Source: Euptelea pleiosperma (taxonomy: Eukaryota; Streptophyta; Magnoliopsida; Ranunculales; Eupteleaceae). From it: a stretch of 64,000 bases of DNA. Below the pieces are notes generated by a model. It saw only the letters and a list, made by a program, of their open reading frames with translations. It ran no database searches and had not been told where the DNA came from. The translations under genes were made by a program, and so were the position numbers. The stretch is taken from NCBI GenBank assembly GCA_035048495.1, contig CM068542.1:37539109-37603108 (forward strand), read 5' to 3'. Shown here piece after piece: positions 23,901 through 38,900 of the stretch (its first letter is position 1; every line of letters begins with the position of its first letter).

Positions 23901-26900
23901 TGAATTGTTACAACTATGACCATATAATTAATTAAAACTATGAGATAGTCATTCAGACTTCAGACAAGGTGACTCTACATGATTGGATCCCCAATGAAGA
24001 GTAATAAATCGAAAGGCTTTCTAGCTAGGTATTAGTATGTGCCAAACTGCCAATAAGTAGCACTTAATTAACTTTTTAAAAATTATTTAATAAATTACTC
24101 TGTAATAAAATCCTATACGAATTTTTTTGTTCTCTGACACACGTAGTAAGAGGTAGGTAGGATGTGTTTACATGCTCAACAGCTATCCATTGCCTATGAG
24201 TACTTGGGAAATACTCTAAATACCTTATGAGATGCAAAGATGTGATTTGCGTGGCTGGAAGAAAACTAAATTCACTAAGAACCAATCATCATATAATTAT
24301 TGTATGCAAGTATATATTTTTATGATACATTCCACTTTTTTAATTATATTATGAAGACGTCACACTAAGATGATAATCAGAATTTTTTTATCAGTACCGA
24401 AAAAAATTTATTCATAGGGGAGAGTGAAGCACAACAAGGGAGCAAAAGGGAGAAAAAGAGGGACAAAACCACAAAAGCATATTCACCATATTACATGACA
24501 TTCATACAGACAGTTCTTTAGCCAACAAGGATGATGTTTTATCTACAGTCCTATGTATGCCTTAATGCTGCAATGGATGGAGTATGAAAACAGATGATAC
24601 ATATATCAGGCTTCAGACCACATCACTAACCCTGGTCACAGTGAGCAGCATGTAGAGGTAAAGAATATTATGAACATATAATCAACGTAATGTGCATGTA
24701 ATAACAGTACTAGCAAACCTTCACTTGCTTTACATAGGGGACAGGAACAATGAACTCCCCAATGTCCATATCTCCAATGGATCTTGAAAGACACAAGCCA
24801 CCTGGCCAACATCTCAAAGGGCCAAACTGAAAATTGGAATTGGATGCCAAATTCAATAGCTTATTTTAATCAGCAGTTATCAAGTTAATCACAATTATTT
24901 CTATAATTAGCGCACAAAGAACATCTACCCAACATAGAGAACATCAGCAAAGGAGAATGTCAAAATCATGCTTTGAGAAATAACTTTCTAAGAATGTATC
25001 TAATCGACAGATAGCATAGAAGCACATAAACACCATTTCCATTGCCTTATTATTCATGTGACATGCAGTTTAAAATAAATTTCTCTCTATCTTTCAAATA
25101 TGGGCCCATGATCATTTCTAGAATAAATTGACAGCATCACTTCATTGTTTTCATCAAATAAAAAAACCTTTACCCAACAAACCGTTGGTGATGATTTGAG
25201 CATTAATCAATGCGAACCAGAGTATCCGATTCACTGGTTACAGGCGAGAGCAAGCTCGACCAACAGAGATGGTGGAAGAGAGCAAGCTCTCAACTCTCTG
25301 GGATAGGTTGTTAGACAGCTACAAGCTTCTACCCCGACAAGGACGAGGAGCAATGCTTTCTCAACTCTCTCTACAATTTTCTTCAAACCCTCAAAACTAC
25401 CCTTCTCCTACTACAATGGGCTTTCTATACAAGAGCCCCAAACCCTTGGCCAATATTAGCCGTTGGATATCCAAGTAAGATCTAGACAATATATGTCCTG
25501 AAAATCTACAAGATTGCCCCATCATTTTCAGACTCCCAAAATAACCCTCCTCTTTGAGTGAATGCCAAAGGCAATTCACGGTGAGTTGTTATTAACTTCT
25601 CTTGTGCTTTGATAAAGGGGTCCTCAAGCTGACAGACGAAGTCTTGGACTTCCTGGAACAACTTGAAACTTTTTCTTGGGAAGCGGGGTCAAATTTGACA
25701 ATTGCCAATTAACGGTTAAACCGATGAATCTTCTAGGATGTAGATGCTGGAAAAGTGCAATATTCTATATAAGAGTGAGAGGGTGCCTCCATTCTAGAAT
25801 CTTTTCGATCGTCATAAAGTCATAGTGAGGGACTACTTTGACAACCTTGCCAGCTAGAATTTGCGGCAAAGCCAGATTAACAATGTCCACCTATGATGGA
25901 TCTTCCATGGTTAGAAATTTCACACTCTATTGTTCTCTGACGCGCAATCTACACCATCCATCATAACCATCAAGCTTTGTTTGGTGGCATGCTGAGACGA
26001 TTTCGCCTCTAGCAAACTAGTAACTTTGGCCTCTTCAGCTATCATTTCGTATGGATGGGCACTGGTCGTGGCAACATCTCCCACAGATGGAATTAGAATA
26101 TCGCTTACTACCAAAAGCCTAATTTAGGTACTAAAATTAGTTTAAAAGCTTATTTTCACGGTATATATGTCTTTTATAATTATAACACATATAGATGCTA
26201 CAAAACAAATTTATAGCCCAATTAGGCATTAAAGAATAGTTTAATCATATCGAGACGAACACAATTTTTTCCATTATCTCATTCCAACTTGTTCCATCTC
26301 GGTTTTGTCAACTTATCAAGACAACGAGTCGAAATGATATTTTAAACCTTGATGACAACGTCATCTGATAGATCTTGATCATACAAACATTTCGATATAG
26401 ATTGGATTGGATCATACAAACCTTAAATTAAAAAATTAAAATTCCTTTTTGATTTAATAGATTGGATTGGATCGGACCAGGTACGGATCAGCACTAATCC
26501 GACTCAAACCCAATACATTGACGGCTCTAATGGGAACGAAATATAGGATAAGCCCAGTTCTTTAAAAAAAAAATTAAAATGACCATTATGTGCTTATCTT
26601 CAACCTTAGAATGAGGGTTTTAATAAGGCTTTCAGGAAATCCAAGCCTCAAGGTGCTCCCTCTAGAGCCGGCGACCGTTCATGGTGGAGAGCCAAGAGGT
26701 CAACTAGAAATAGAGTAATGTTCGACAAAAATTTCGATGATGGTAGATGCGTCAACAACATTCCAAAAGGGATGGTGCTAATGGTAGCAACGATGATTGG
26801 ATGAGCCAGCTAGAGTTGAGCGACGATCCTGGTAACGTTAAAATATCTCAACATTCAAGATCTCCATGGTTGGGGTTGTAACTGATGTGAAACCCTGTGC

Positions 26901-29900
26901 TTAACAGTAGCGTTTCAAGGCATTTTACGATGGAAAAAATTCACAACCCAACGGCTAAAAATCTCATATCAAAAGGTAAGATCTAGGATTTCTTCATACA
27001 AAAAGATTTTATTACCGAAATATGAAGCTCATGCTTGCAATGTGTCAGTATAAAAATCTTGAACCATGTGAAACATTAACTGAATTTTCATCTATATACA
27101 GACAAAAATATATGCATATGCAAATACACGGAAAACTTTGTTTGTTTGTGTAATCATTGAACAGTTACATTTCAAAATGAGGAACTTTTTTTTTACTTTA
27201 GAAATTGACAATAAAGGAAAAAAAACTTTTTAATACTAGTCCAGTGGGATTTAAACATATTTAATGTATATTTACAATATAAATAGACAAGAAACTTTTT
27301 GATACACTTAACCCCAGACTAGAAAAATCCAAAATATCAGGTTGCCTCTTTTCTCCACAACCACTTTTTTACATGTTAAATACTGCATGTTATGTACTAC
27401 TCCACGACAAAACACACTTCTCAGTTTTGGGCTAGGATTTCCACTTGAATAGATGCATTCAGTTGAAATGATCTTCTAGGGTTAGGGTTTCACAGATGCA
27501 AGAAGAGAAGAGAGAGAAGACAGAAAGGGGATGTCATGTGTAGCTCACATGACTCCCAAAACTATTATTTATATGAAGGCCATTACAAAGACAAAAATAC
27601 CCCTCATTATGAGGTATTTACAAGACTACACTTTACATGTAGAATACGTATAAAATACGTCTCCCATAACACCTCCTCAAGTTGGTGCATAGATATCTCG
27701 CATGCCCAACTTGCTAAGACACCGGTGAAGTTGCTAACTAGGGACCCCTTTGGTAAATATATCAGCAACTTGCTCATCTATTTGAACAAAAGGAGTGCAC
27801 ACCTCCCCAGAGAGGATCTTCTCCCTTGTGAAGTGTCGATCCACTTCGATGTGCTTGGCCCGATCATGTTGAACAGGATTGTGAGCGAGGCTAATAGTAG
27901 CTTTGTTGTCACAATACAAGCTAACTGAACCTGAGACAGAGAATCCTAGTTCTGCCACGAGGATTCTCAACCTTAGCATTTCACACAGACCATGTGCCAT
28001 TGCTCTGAATTCAGCCTCTGCACTCAATTTAGCAACCACAGGTTGTTTCTTACTCCGCCAGGTAACCAAATTGCCCCCAATAAACGCACAATAACCTGAG
28101 GTAGATCTCCTATTATCTTTGCACCTGCCCAATCTGCATCAATATAGGATTCTATCTTCATGTGGCCATTTCTATTAAAGAGCAGACCTCGGCCCGTAGC
28201 AGACTTGAGATATCTCAAGATCCTGTGAGCTGCCTCCAGGTGAATGTCCTTAGGTGAGTGCACATACTGACTTATCACACTCATGTCATAGGCAATATCT
28301 GGTCTGGTAAGGGATAGATATATCAATCTCCCAACCAGTCTTTTGAAAGCTTTCTATGTCCTGAAGAAGTTCACCACCATCATCACCCAACTTGTGATTA
28401 TGCACTATAGGAGTTTCCACAGGCTTCACTCCCAGAACCCCTTAGCAAGTCTAGAACATATTTTCTCAGAGAAATGAAGATCCCTTGGTTGGATCTTACA
28501 ACCTTTATACCTAGAAAATACTTGAGAAGTCCTAGATCTTTGGTCTCAAATTCTTCTGCTAGATGTCCCTTTAGTTTGGCTACCTCTGCTGTATCATTCC
28601 CTGTAAGAATGATGTCATCAACGTAGACAATAAGGGCGGTGGTGCTCCCTTCTTGATGCTTGACGAACATAGTGTGATCTACCTGGCTCTGAGTATAGCC
28701 CAGCTTGTTTACTACCAAAGCAAATCTCTCAAACCAGGCTCTTGGGGACTGTTTAAGGCCATAGAGAGCCTTCCTCAGTCTACACACTTTCCCTCTTTCC
28801 CTTGGTGAGGTGAAACTGGGTGGAGAATCCATGCAGTGGCAGAGCCATGGGGGGCAAAATAGCAAAAAATTAAAAAAAAAATCAGGGGGGCAAAGCAAAG
28901 GAAAATGGCAGTTTAGGATGTAACATAAAATTTAAAGACTTTTCAAAAATGAGGGGGGCAATTGCTCCTCCTGGCCCTTTCCTGGCTCCGCCACTAGATC
29001 CATGTACACTTCTTCATGTAAGTCACCATGCAGAAAAGCATTCTTGACATCTAGTTGATGCAAGGGCCATGACTGGTTTGCTGCTAAGGACAGCAGAACC
29101 CTTATGGAGTTCATTTTCGCCATTGGTGTAAAAGTCTCCATGTAATCTATCCCATGAGTCTGAGTGTACCCCTTGGCTACCAGTCGAGCTTTGTACTTCT
29201 CAACCAAGGAAATAAATTTCGGTTTCGAGGTTTATTTCGACCAGCCCGGAAATGGAAATATTTCGTGGAAATATTTCGACCAGTGTGGAAATAATACATT
29301 TTCGTGGAAATGATGGAAATAATGTGGAAATGATGGAAATATTATAGAAATGTTTGTGGAAAGTATGGGAAATGATAAAAACAAGCCTAAAACACTCATA
29401 AACTATCAAACCATAATATACAACCATATGTAGTGTGGAAATGAATAACCATAGCGGTCTATAATGGATTGGTCTTCTATATATATATATATGGAAATGG
29501 GTTAAATGATCAAATATGGGATTTGTGGTGCTCAAATGGGACATTTCCTACCTTTGATCAAAATGTTTCTATTGATGTTGAAACATTTCGACCAAAATAA
29601 TACATATTTACACCGTCAATTGACCGAAATTTACTGTTAACACGAAATATTTCGACATGTATGGAAACATTTTGTGTATGTATTCTTTCCTGTCGATAAC
29701 CTAGAAAATGGAAATATTTCGTTAATTTCGGAAAATTTATTTCCTTGTTCTCAACTAACCCATCTGCCTTATATTTCATAAGGAACACCCATCTGCACCC
29801 GACGGGCTTCTTGCCTCTTGGCAATTCTACGAGCTCCCACGTGCGATTCTTATCAAGAGCACTCATCTCTTATACCATAGCAGCTCTCCACTTAGGATGC

Positions 29901-32900
29901 CCCAATTCTTTTGCCATAGAACATGGAATAGGAATGGTAGAAATAGATGTAACAAAGGCCTTGTACGAAAGAGACAAAGCCTCATATGAGACGTAGTTGC
30001 TCAAAAGATGTCGAGTGGTAACTCCTAGTGCCTTTCCTCAAATCAATAGGAAGATGGTCAGAAGCACGAGAATCAATAGAAGAAAGGGACAAAAGGTATA
30101 GAAGAAGAAGAAATATTACATGGGTCCAAGGATGGCACAACTGGAACTAGATCAGCTGCAGCCTTTCCTTTTCTGCTACAGAATTTGAGCTCCCCAAGCT
30201 CCAGGAACACTGTCCGTCACAGTAATAGGTGGAGTAGGCTGAGATCTCTCAATCATGGCAGGAAGAGGTGATAGGGACACAACAAGAAGAGGAACTTCCC
30301 ATGAAGAACCAGACCGCTCTTCATTATTTCTCCCCCCTGAAGAGAGGTCGGGGAGAAATGAGAGACGTCCTCACGGAAAGTGACATCCATGGAGACAATT
30401 TTTTTTCTAGACAGGGATGGTAACACTTATACCCCTTGTGAGATGATGAGTATCCAAGAAACACACATTTAAGTGCTTTGGGATCAATTTTTGTATGATG
30501 GGGGCCTAAAATATGGACATAGCAGACACCCAAATATGCAAGGAAGAACAATAAATAGGGAAGAATTGTGGGAAAGAACTTGATAGGGGGACGTTAGGTG
30601 TAAAACACAGGAAGGCATCCGGTTAGTCGAGTAGGCCGCAATAAGAATGGCATCTGACCAATAAGACTTGGGCATATGGGAGCCGATCAAAAGAGAACGG
30701 GCAACCTCAGAAAGATGACGCATCTTCCTCTCAGCTACACCATTCTGCTGAGGTGTGTAGCTGCAAGAATTCTGATGACAAATCCCATGGTCCAAAAAGT
30801 ACTATTGGAAGCCTCCATACATACATTCTCTTCATTGGTCAAAATGAAGGACCTTGATGGAGGCCCCATACTGGGTCTGGATCATCTTATGAAAACCCTT
30901 AAAGATGGAATGAACTTCATCTTTGGTCTTCAAAAGATAGACCTAAGTACAACGAGTGTAATCATCGACAAAGGTAACAAAATATCGAAATCCAAATATA
31001 GAAGTAGCAGGGGTAGAACCCCAAACATCAAAGTGCACAATATCAAAAGGAACAGAACATCTATTACCTCTGGAAGGATAATTAGTTCTACAATGTTTAT
31101 AAAGCTCGCAGGTTTCACAATGCAGCTCTGATAAATAAACAGGAAGAAATAAAGCAAGAAATAATATCTTCAAGTACTGAAAGGAAACATGCCCCAGACG
31201 AGCATGCAAACACAATACAGACTAGACACTCCTACGACTACTACTCTGTGACTGCAGTGTTGTGGGCTCAGAAGGTAGTCCATCTAGAAGATTGAGGCCA
31301 TTAGCCTCACGTCCAGTACCAATCGTCCTCCTCATCTCCAGGTCCTGAAAGACACAAGTCGAAGGGAAGAAAGTAACACCGCAGTTCAATTTTTGAGTTA
31401 AGGCACTAACAGATAAAAGATTGGAGGTAAATTTGGGAACATGTAAAACAGATGACAAAAGGAGTAGGGAAGAGAGAATGACAGTTCCCTTCCATGATAC
31501 TGAAGATGAAGTCCCATCAACAACTTTGACTTTATCCTTAATAGAACAGAGTAAGTAGAAAACAAAGAGAACTTACCCGTCATGTGCTCTGAGGCACCTG
31601 AATCAATGATTCAGGTGGGACTAGGTGAAGAAGTAGACACATGATGAGCAGTATTAGTGGTACCTAACTGTGCGAAGGAGGTGGAGGATGTGGCAGAAGA
31701 ACCATCCAACTGGGCAAGCAAGCTTCTAAGAGTCTCAATCTCTGATGCAGAGACAGGAGCATGCGAGGGCATAGGAGCGGACGCAGAACCTTGAAGAGGC
31801 TGCCCGGAAGGTGTCCCAAGACTATCCATGCTCGTAGAGTGAGCTCCAGAGAATCCAGGTAGGCTAGAGCGTGGAGGCTTGCCATATAGAACCCAGCACC
31901 TGTCCCTCACATGCCCCAACTTGCCATAGTGGTCACACTTGGGCCTCTCCCTGGAGGGCTTCCCAGTAGTGGAAGCAGCATATTGTTTTCTGGGTGTAGG
32001 CAAAGGAAAATTCTTCGGCTTCTGGAAGCGCTGAGACTGTGAGCTGGAACCAATATGAGAAGAGGTAACAAGCGATGATCGCTCAGGAGGAGGATGTGGT
32101 GCAATAGCACTCCGTCTGCTCTCCTCACTCTGCAAGGAGGAATATACCTCCTCCAGTAAGGGTAGATACCCTCGATTGCTCAGGATCTGAACCCTAGCCA
32201 ACTCATACTCAGGATTGAGCCCTGAGAGGAACTCAAAGACCCGATTCTTTTCCACATACTTATGATAACTGGTGATGTTCTCTGAACCAGTTGGGTGGAA
32301 GGTGTGGTAGTGATCCAACTCCTCCCACATGCTCCGAAGGGTGGCAAAGTAATCGGAAAGAGACTTCTCACCTACTGAAGGCGAGAGATGCTCTGTTTAA
32401 GCTGGAAAGCTCAACCAATATTTTGCGGCTATGAGTATGTCTTCTGTACAGAATCCCAAATCTTGTGAGCAGTACGCTACAAAAAGGAAGCCATAACTGA
32501 CATGGGGTTGCATGGAGTTGATGAGCCAAGATGTCACGCCCCGAATCCGGGCACCCAAATCGAACCCGAATGCCTATGAATCAGCCCATTTACCCAAGAT
32601 CCAGGGTGATAAAAATTAAATGATCCAAAAAAAATAAATAAAACAACAAGAATCACCATTGTAATTGATGAATAACAGCTCAACTACAATAGTCAAAATA
32701 ATGCGGAAGCCTAAACAAGTCATTACAGTGAAATAACGAAAGTCAAAATCAAAGTCAAACATTTTAATTTTTATCAAAATTACTAATTAGGGTCTCTATA
32801 ATTACCTAGAATGTATATCAAACATCTTTTGTAAAAGCACTTAAGCCAAAACACTCGTTTAAGATAGTTTTGAAATTTAATTTTCGCGGTTCTAAGAAAA

Positions 32901-35900
32901 ACGGTCAACTTTTGGTCAAAACTCAAAGTATGTCGAAAAATTATTTTCTTCAAGAGTTTTATTCTAAAAATCATAAAAAACAACTTTAGCCAAAAATGAC
33001 GTTTTATAGTTCTTTTAGTGATTTTACAATTATTTGCAGTTTTATAAAATTGACCAGCAAAACTTAGTTGGACTTAATCGCATAATTTGGGAGTCAATTC
33101 AAAACAAAATCCAGCAAGTGATATATGCATTTCATAGTGCTCGAAATTTATGATTTTTCATCTAATAATATAATATAGGTTTCGCTTTACAAATGAAAGA
33201 AAATTTCAAAATAAAATTAGAAATTATTAGAAATTCGTAACTGACAGCAGTCAGCAAAAAGGGTCTACACGACAACTTCGATTGAATTTGGTGACCAACT
33301 ATATATTTCTGGAAAGCTAACTTGAAGACCCACGTATCTTATGTTCAGCCAAAAAATAGATTTCTACTATAAGTAGGCCAAAAACTCAGTCGAAGTTCAC
33401 TGTTATGTTCTGTTTGTGTAGGACAGCAACTATAATGTTCACTTTGCAGAATTCCACAAGACAGAAAACAATATATTAAATTGTAAGAAAATTTGAACCA
33501 GTTTAGAAACAAACCCCTTTGGAATCACATCATTTCAAGATCGAGAGAATATTTGACGAATATTCTCGTTCAGGACGTCGGGTAAATCCGAGTAATCCGA
33601 AAATTTAGAAAAATTGTGAATTAAAATATTTCGATCAATCCCAACATGAACAAATCATCTATAAACCTAAAAAAAAAAAAAAAACAAAGCAATCTTAATC
33701 TTTAAACTCCATCTCGTCCATGATGTCTTCCCCGTCAATGGTTCGTCTTCATCTTCTTCTATGAAATCTAAAATTTTGTTCGATATAAACTGTGAGCTTT
33801 CGTCCAGTACATTCCACGGGATAATCACATGCTTGTAGTTCATTTAATTTAAATACATGCATAGATTAAGAGTACATGGGTACATGATTGAAGATAAAAA
33901 GAATATAATGAAGATGATGATGATGATCCAATTGAATGAACCTAAAAAAAAACCCATTTCACACATTCTTTTTTTTTCAAAAGTCCAACCCGTAGGTTCT
34001 TCTGTAGGAGTTTAGGGTCTTTCACCCTAGGGCACCGAGCCCTTGTTAATTCTTTAGGGTTCCTCTGGGCCGCAGAGCCTATGCGCACTCCTAGCTAAGT
34101 CAAATCCTCGGGCCGTAAAACCTATGCGCACTCCCGACTATGTCAAACCTTCGGGCTGCAGAACCTATGCGCACTCCCGTCTAATACCATACTTTCGGGC
34201 CGCAGAGCCTATGCGCACTCCCATCTAATACCCAACCCAAATGAGGATGTCTCATCATGACGATGAACAACATAATCATTTAGCAAATTAATCAAAAGCA
34301 TAAGCCACGAAGATCTAAACTCATAAAATAATATAAAAAGAATTTAAACTAAATGAATTACAAACTAGAAGAGAATATCCGTACCTATCTAGTTTTAGAA
34401 CTTAGAACTAGAACCTCCACCACCAAGAACAAGAAGAACTCTAGAGAGTTTAGAGAGCAAGAAAGAGCTCAAGAGAATTGGTGAATTGATATGAGGGCAG
34501 GGGGTCCTATTTATAATAGTTCATAGGGAAAAACTTCCAAATATAAGCATTATTGGTTTTAGCAAGTATATTTAAAACTTTCTATTTTGTTTTAAAAAGA
34601 TTCTTAAAAAAGATTTTATTTTAATTGATTTTCGTCACTTTAAAAGGGTGATTTTTATAACCCACTAAAAGGCTTATTTTAAGATGGGTATGGGCTAAAA
34701 ATGGGCCTGAGGCCTATGAGTATCAAGTAGGCTTCAAATAATATTGTTTTTGGGCCTAAAAGATCTCTAAATTGGCCTGAAAGGCCTGCCCCAATATATA
34801 AACTCAATCAACATGCAAATAAGCAATAATAACAAAACTTATCAACGATTACTCATTAAATTTATAAAAGACAATAAAAATTATTTAATTCTAATTTAAA
34901 GTTCTTTTTAAAATATTATATTTTTTTTGTAAAATATCAAAATGTGATAAGAATCTTAAATGCTCCAATAGTGACAATGTGTTGATTAAAAATATCAAGG
35001 TGGCATTCGTTATTTAAAAACATTATTATTTTTACATTAATCTCTTATTCAAAATTATGATCTTAGTTAATTAAGTTAGTTATCTAGTACAATGTCCCTA
35101 CATTACTATATACAGGTACACATGTATGAAAATCGGTTCTAGTATCATTATAATGAAATTCCCTACGTGTCATGATATAAATATTCTGACTAAGTTCTCG
35201 AATTTATTTCTACGTGACATAATAAAATGTTCCAGATAAATAATGAAGTTAAAAAATAATTCAGGATGCCAATTTTTACCATTTTATAATTAATTTACAC
35301 TAATAACCCTGAATAAAAGTTCAGGGTATTACACAACACATCACAGTGAGGTTCTCCATCTTCCATTTCTCATATAGTGGATCGTCGGGTGTTGTAGGTT
35401 CAGGAGCACAACCTGTAAGATAACCCATCTTCCCACGGCCGCATATGAACATCATGGCTGCCTGTGACCACTCTAAATAATTTTTCCATCTAATTTTACC
35501 GTCGTAATCTGCAATCCAGGGTTTTCCAAGACTAGTGGAGGCACCATAGACCCTCTGTCACGGCTAAATGCGGCTTTCGTACCCACTGTGGACTCTCCAG
35601 GATTCCCTTCAGTAGACATAACTACACCAATGTAGAGCACAATACACGAAGATGGCCGACTACAAAGTAAAAACTAACTGGAATAGATCTGAGTGGCTTA
35701 CGGCTCAAAAACAAGTTTGAGCCCAAAACACGCCAAGGCATAGAAATATGATGTACTTGAGAGGGAAATCCATCTCCCACAGGTTAGATCCAGAGGAGAA
35801 GGGTATTAAATACCCCTAACAAACCCACTCGAAGCAAGCAACAAGGGTGAGAAGTTGAATCGAGCCCAGAAAAAGGCTAAAAAGCCATCGATGGTATGAA

Positions 35901-38900
35901 AAGAGGTGAAGAAATCTTCACCAAATTCCCAAAAGGTTATAGAATGGATGGGAGTTGGTGGCAATGGATTGCTCCCATAATAGGTGAATAAAAGTAAGCA
36001 ACAAACTAGGGTAACAACCCTTTTTTCAGATCAAAAACATAGATCAGAAAAATAAATTTTTCTGAATATTCGAAGGAGAAGGGTTAAAACATCATCAGAA
36101 AGGGCCCAAAAAATGCGGCAAAAATCATAAAAAATTACCTTCGACCAAGAGGTAGGGTCCTGGAATTGAAACCCGACTCGTCCGTACGGCCATTGACGTT
36201 AGTCGTACGGCGCTGATGATGTCATCAGTCTAGCCGAACACAACTGGTGTTTCTTCGGTCAATTCTCCTTCAGTGATCCTTCATAGAGGCTCTGATACCA
36301 AGTTGAAATGATCTTCTAGGGTTAGGGTTTCACAGATGCTAGAAGAAGAGAAGAGAGAGAAGAGAAAGGAGATGTCATGTGTAGCTCAAATGACTCCCAA
36401 AACTATTATTTATATGAAGGCCATTACAAAGACAAAAATATCCCTCACTATGAGGTATTTACAAGACTACCCTTTACATGTAGAATACATATAAAATACG
36501 TCTCCAATAAAACATTCTCCCTCTGATCAGAAAGAAGCAGAAAAACAATTCAAGCTGCAAGGATTTGGGATGGACATCTTGTACTGGACTCTACAATTTC
36601 CCTTCCATTGTGAAAGAGCCAAAAAAGAATCTCCATGCAACTGTGTTGATTCTCTTATCTTCGTTTCTTATAAAAATAAAAAAATAGCTCCCAAAACCTC
36701 AATGTGTTTCAGAGATTACTAGACATAGGCCAAAATCCTCAAAGATGCAATACTTGTTTTGTTGATGCAATTTCACCATTGCTTTGAGGTAAAATAAGAG
36801 ATAGTGAAATTGCAGGTATTATCAATTGATTTCCCTCACTCTTTTCTTTGGCTGAAGGAGGCAAAGAAACATCTACTAGGTGTATATCTTGCATCTTGCA
36901 TGTATCTTACTATTCGTTGAGGTCTCTTTCATAATATACACATGTATATGGGCACGCGTATAATCCGGACCATCGAAATGTAAGGCCGCCTCTTTAATCA
37001 GCTCTAAACCTAACTTATATCATTTAAACAGTCATATTGTCCAAATATTTGGAAAGGATCATTACCAGAACAAATGGTTTAGAGTATCAATCTTGGCTAG
37101 TAGTAACATAAATTCGAGTAACTCTTATCAGATTGGCTTAAGAAAGGGTAGTATAATCTTCATGATCGTTTCTAATTTATTTTAGATGGATTATTTTTTA
37201 TCGATTTTTATATTAAATTATCCAGAATCATAAATTGGCATTTGCGCTTGAGAATTCACTGAAGACTTGAGGTTACCCATTTCCATGTCTCATTTTCCCA
37301 AACTCGGTGCTTAACCTAAGCCAGTTTCGGATTTGCACAAGGATATCTATAAAACAATGAGGTCTCATTTTATACGGATACAAAAATGATTTCCTCAACA
37401 TTAGGGAAGGAAAAAATAGTAGCAACTAGAGCAAGCAAGCTAGTCGTTCACAAAAGTTTACGGGAAAAAAGTATTAAACTACATAAAGAAAATAAATATG
37501 TTTAACATGTACAAGCATACCTCTGCACCACCAACAGTATTAAGCCGACCAACCTCACCCCCACTTGCCGTTATACGTTCCCCCCTATTGAAGTATGAAT
37601 AGTCAAGGCCCAATGAAAGATTCAAAGCACTTCTTAAGAAATACACCCGGGGAATTAAATCTAAAACTTACTCCTCTTCATTGCATTCCAACCTATGATC
37701 TGCTGACAAATAATATAAAGCACCTTCAGCAGATTCAAGTATGCAACGGGAATCACCGACTGATGCTACGGTTATGACCCATCCATCTATTATCACAAAG
37801 GTGACAGTTGTTCCTGACGATTGTGCTGAAAAAATAATCATGTGATCAATTTATATGTGCCAGATATCCCAATTGTAATGCTACGAAAAACTAGCTCTTT
37901 GGGAACATTTCAAATGCACTGACGATGAGGAAGAAAATTAAAATAACATTAACTATAAGATAAATTTGAAAAAAAAATGAGTGAAATTGAAAATCATCAA
38001 TCATTGAAACCCATGTAACTTGGACATGGACATGAGACTCCAGATATTCTGATTGTGGGAAGACCGACATGTCCATACATTTAAATTCATGCATTTTTAT
38101 AATTTATAATTTATACATATATAGTTCATTTAAGCCCACTATGCGAGAAAAAATGTATCAAGGCAGATAGATCTACAATAAAATTACATAAAAAGTAAAT
38201 ATGTAATACCTGAAAACAATAAAAGAATATAAGAATAAGACTAAGATTTGTCCTGATACATGTTGGTGTCTCCCTTACACGAGTCTCTAATGTGTTAACT
38301 ATTAAAAAATAGCATCCTTCTTACATTGCTTGAAAGTTGAAAACGCTTCATCAGATCTATGTGAGAAAAACTGATGCGGGAGCATTCTACTACGATCATC
38401 CACGCTACACTGAATCAATGCCCAGTCAAGTGGATCCTATTTACTACTTATAGTAATTCACGTTTTTACTATTTATAGTAAATCCCGAATTTACTATTTA
38501 TAGTAAATTTTGATTTTACTATGTTTAGTGGACCCTACGAAGATTTGTTTTAATTTAACTAAGATTTTCAATTGAGATTTTGTTTCCAATCAGGATTTTA
38601 TTATCGATTGCAATAGTTGATTTGTAGTAAGAGTTTCTAATTTCAATTAGATTAGAATTAGGAAAGTTCAAGTAGGGAGTCTTATAAAAGATGATGTACC
38701 CTTTGATTTTAAAGATGAAAAAATGATAAATGAAGAAATAGAAATCTCTCTTGTGGTGTGAAGCCATCTTCTCTTGGTGCGAAGCCAAGCTAATTCGGTG
38801 CGAAGCCGAAAGTATCTTTCTATCCCTATCTCTTTCTCTATTTCTTCTCTTATTCTCTTATTCTCTTATTCTCTTCTCTTTCTCCATCTCTATTTCTTTT

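Larger units (their letters stand above)
28398..29880 (-). pseudogene. copia B reverse transcriptase, interrupted by two MITEs
   Basis: Reading leftwards: '[25 protein letters not shown]' (29780-29866), then after the 29205-29747 insertion '[25 protein letters not shown]' (29120-29207), '[19 protein letters not shown]' (29000-29060), then after the 28834-28996 insertion 'SPPSF...[23 protein letters not shown]' and the catalytic YVDD at 28611-28625. The two insertions split an otherwise nearly continuous frame. Confidence 0.88.
27474..36514 (-). mobile_element. Ty1/copia retrotransposon B with three nested insertions
   Basis: A full-length minus-strand copia in PP2C intron 4. The 3' LTR is at 27474-27671, the 5' LTR at 36304-36514, the primer binding site 'tggtatcagagcc' on the minus strand at plus 36287-36299, and the polypurine tract 'ttgaggagg' beside the left LTR. 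Removing the nested insertions (28834-28996, 29205-29747, 32532-35333) and their target duplications leaves about 5.5 kb, a normal copia size. The LTRs differ at roughly a dozen positions over 200 bp. Frames are broken in RT and RNase H. No clean 5-bp target duplication was found; 'cattc' occurs close to both ends but not at the expected points. Confidence 0.93.

Noticed and set aside
34064..34231. CRISPR-like array
   Set aside because: Repeat and spacer are not distinct, units are contiguous, and the context is a plant LTR.
27466..36518. 'cattc' as the target duplication of copia B
   Set aside because: It does not sit directly at the TG...CA ends on either side, so it is not counted as a duplication.
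37595..37777. 60-codon plus-strand frame over PP2C exon 3/intron 3
   Set aside because: Antisense to a well-supported exon whose minus-strand reading is conserved.
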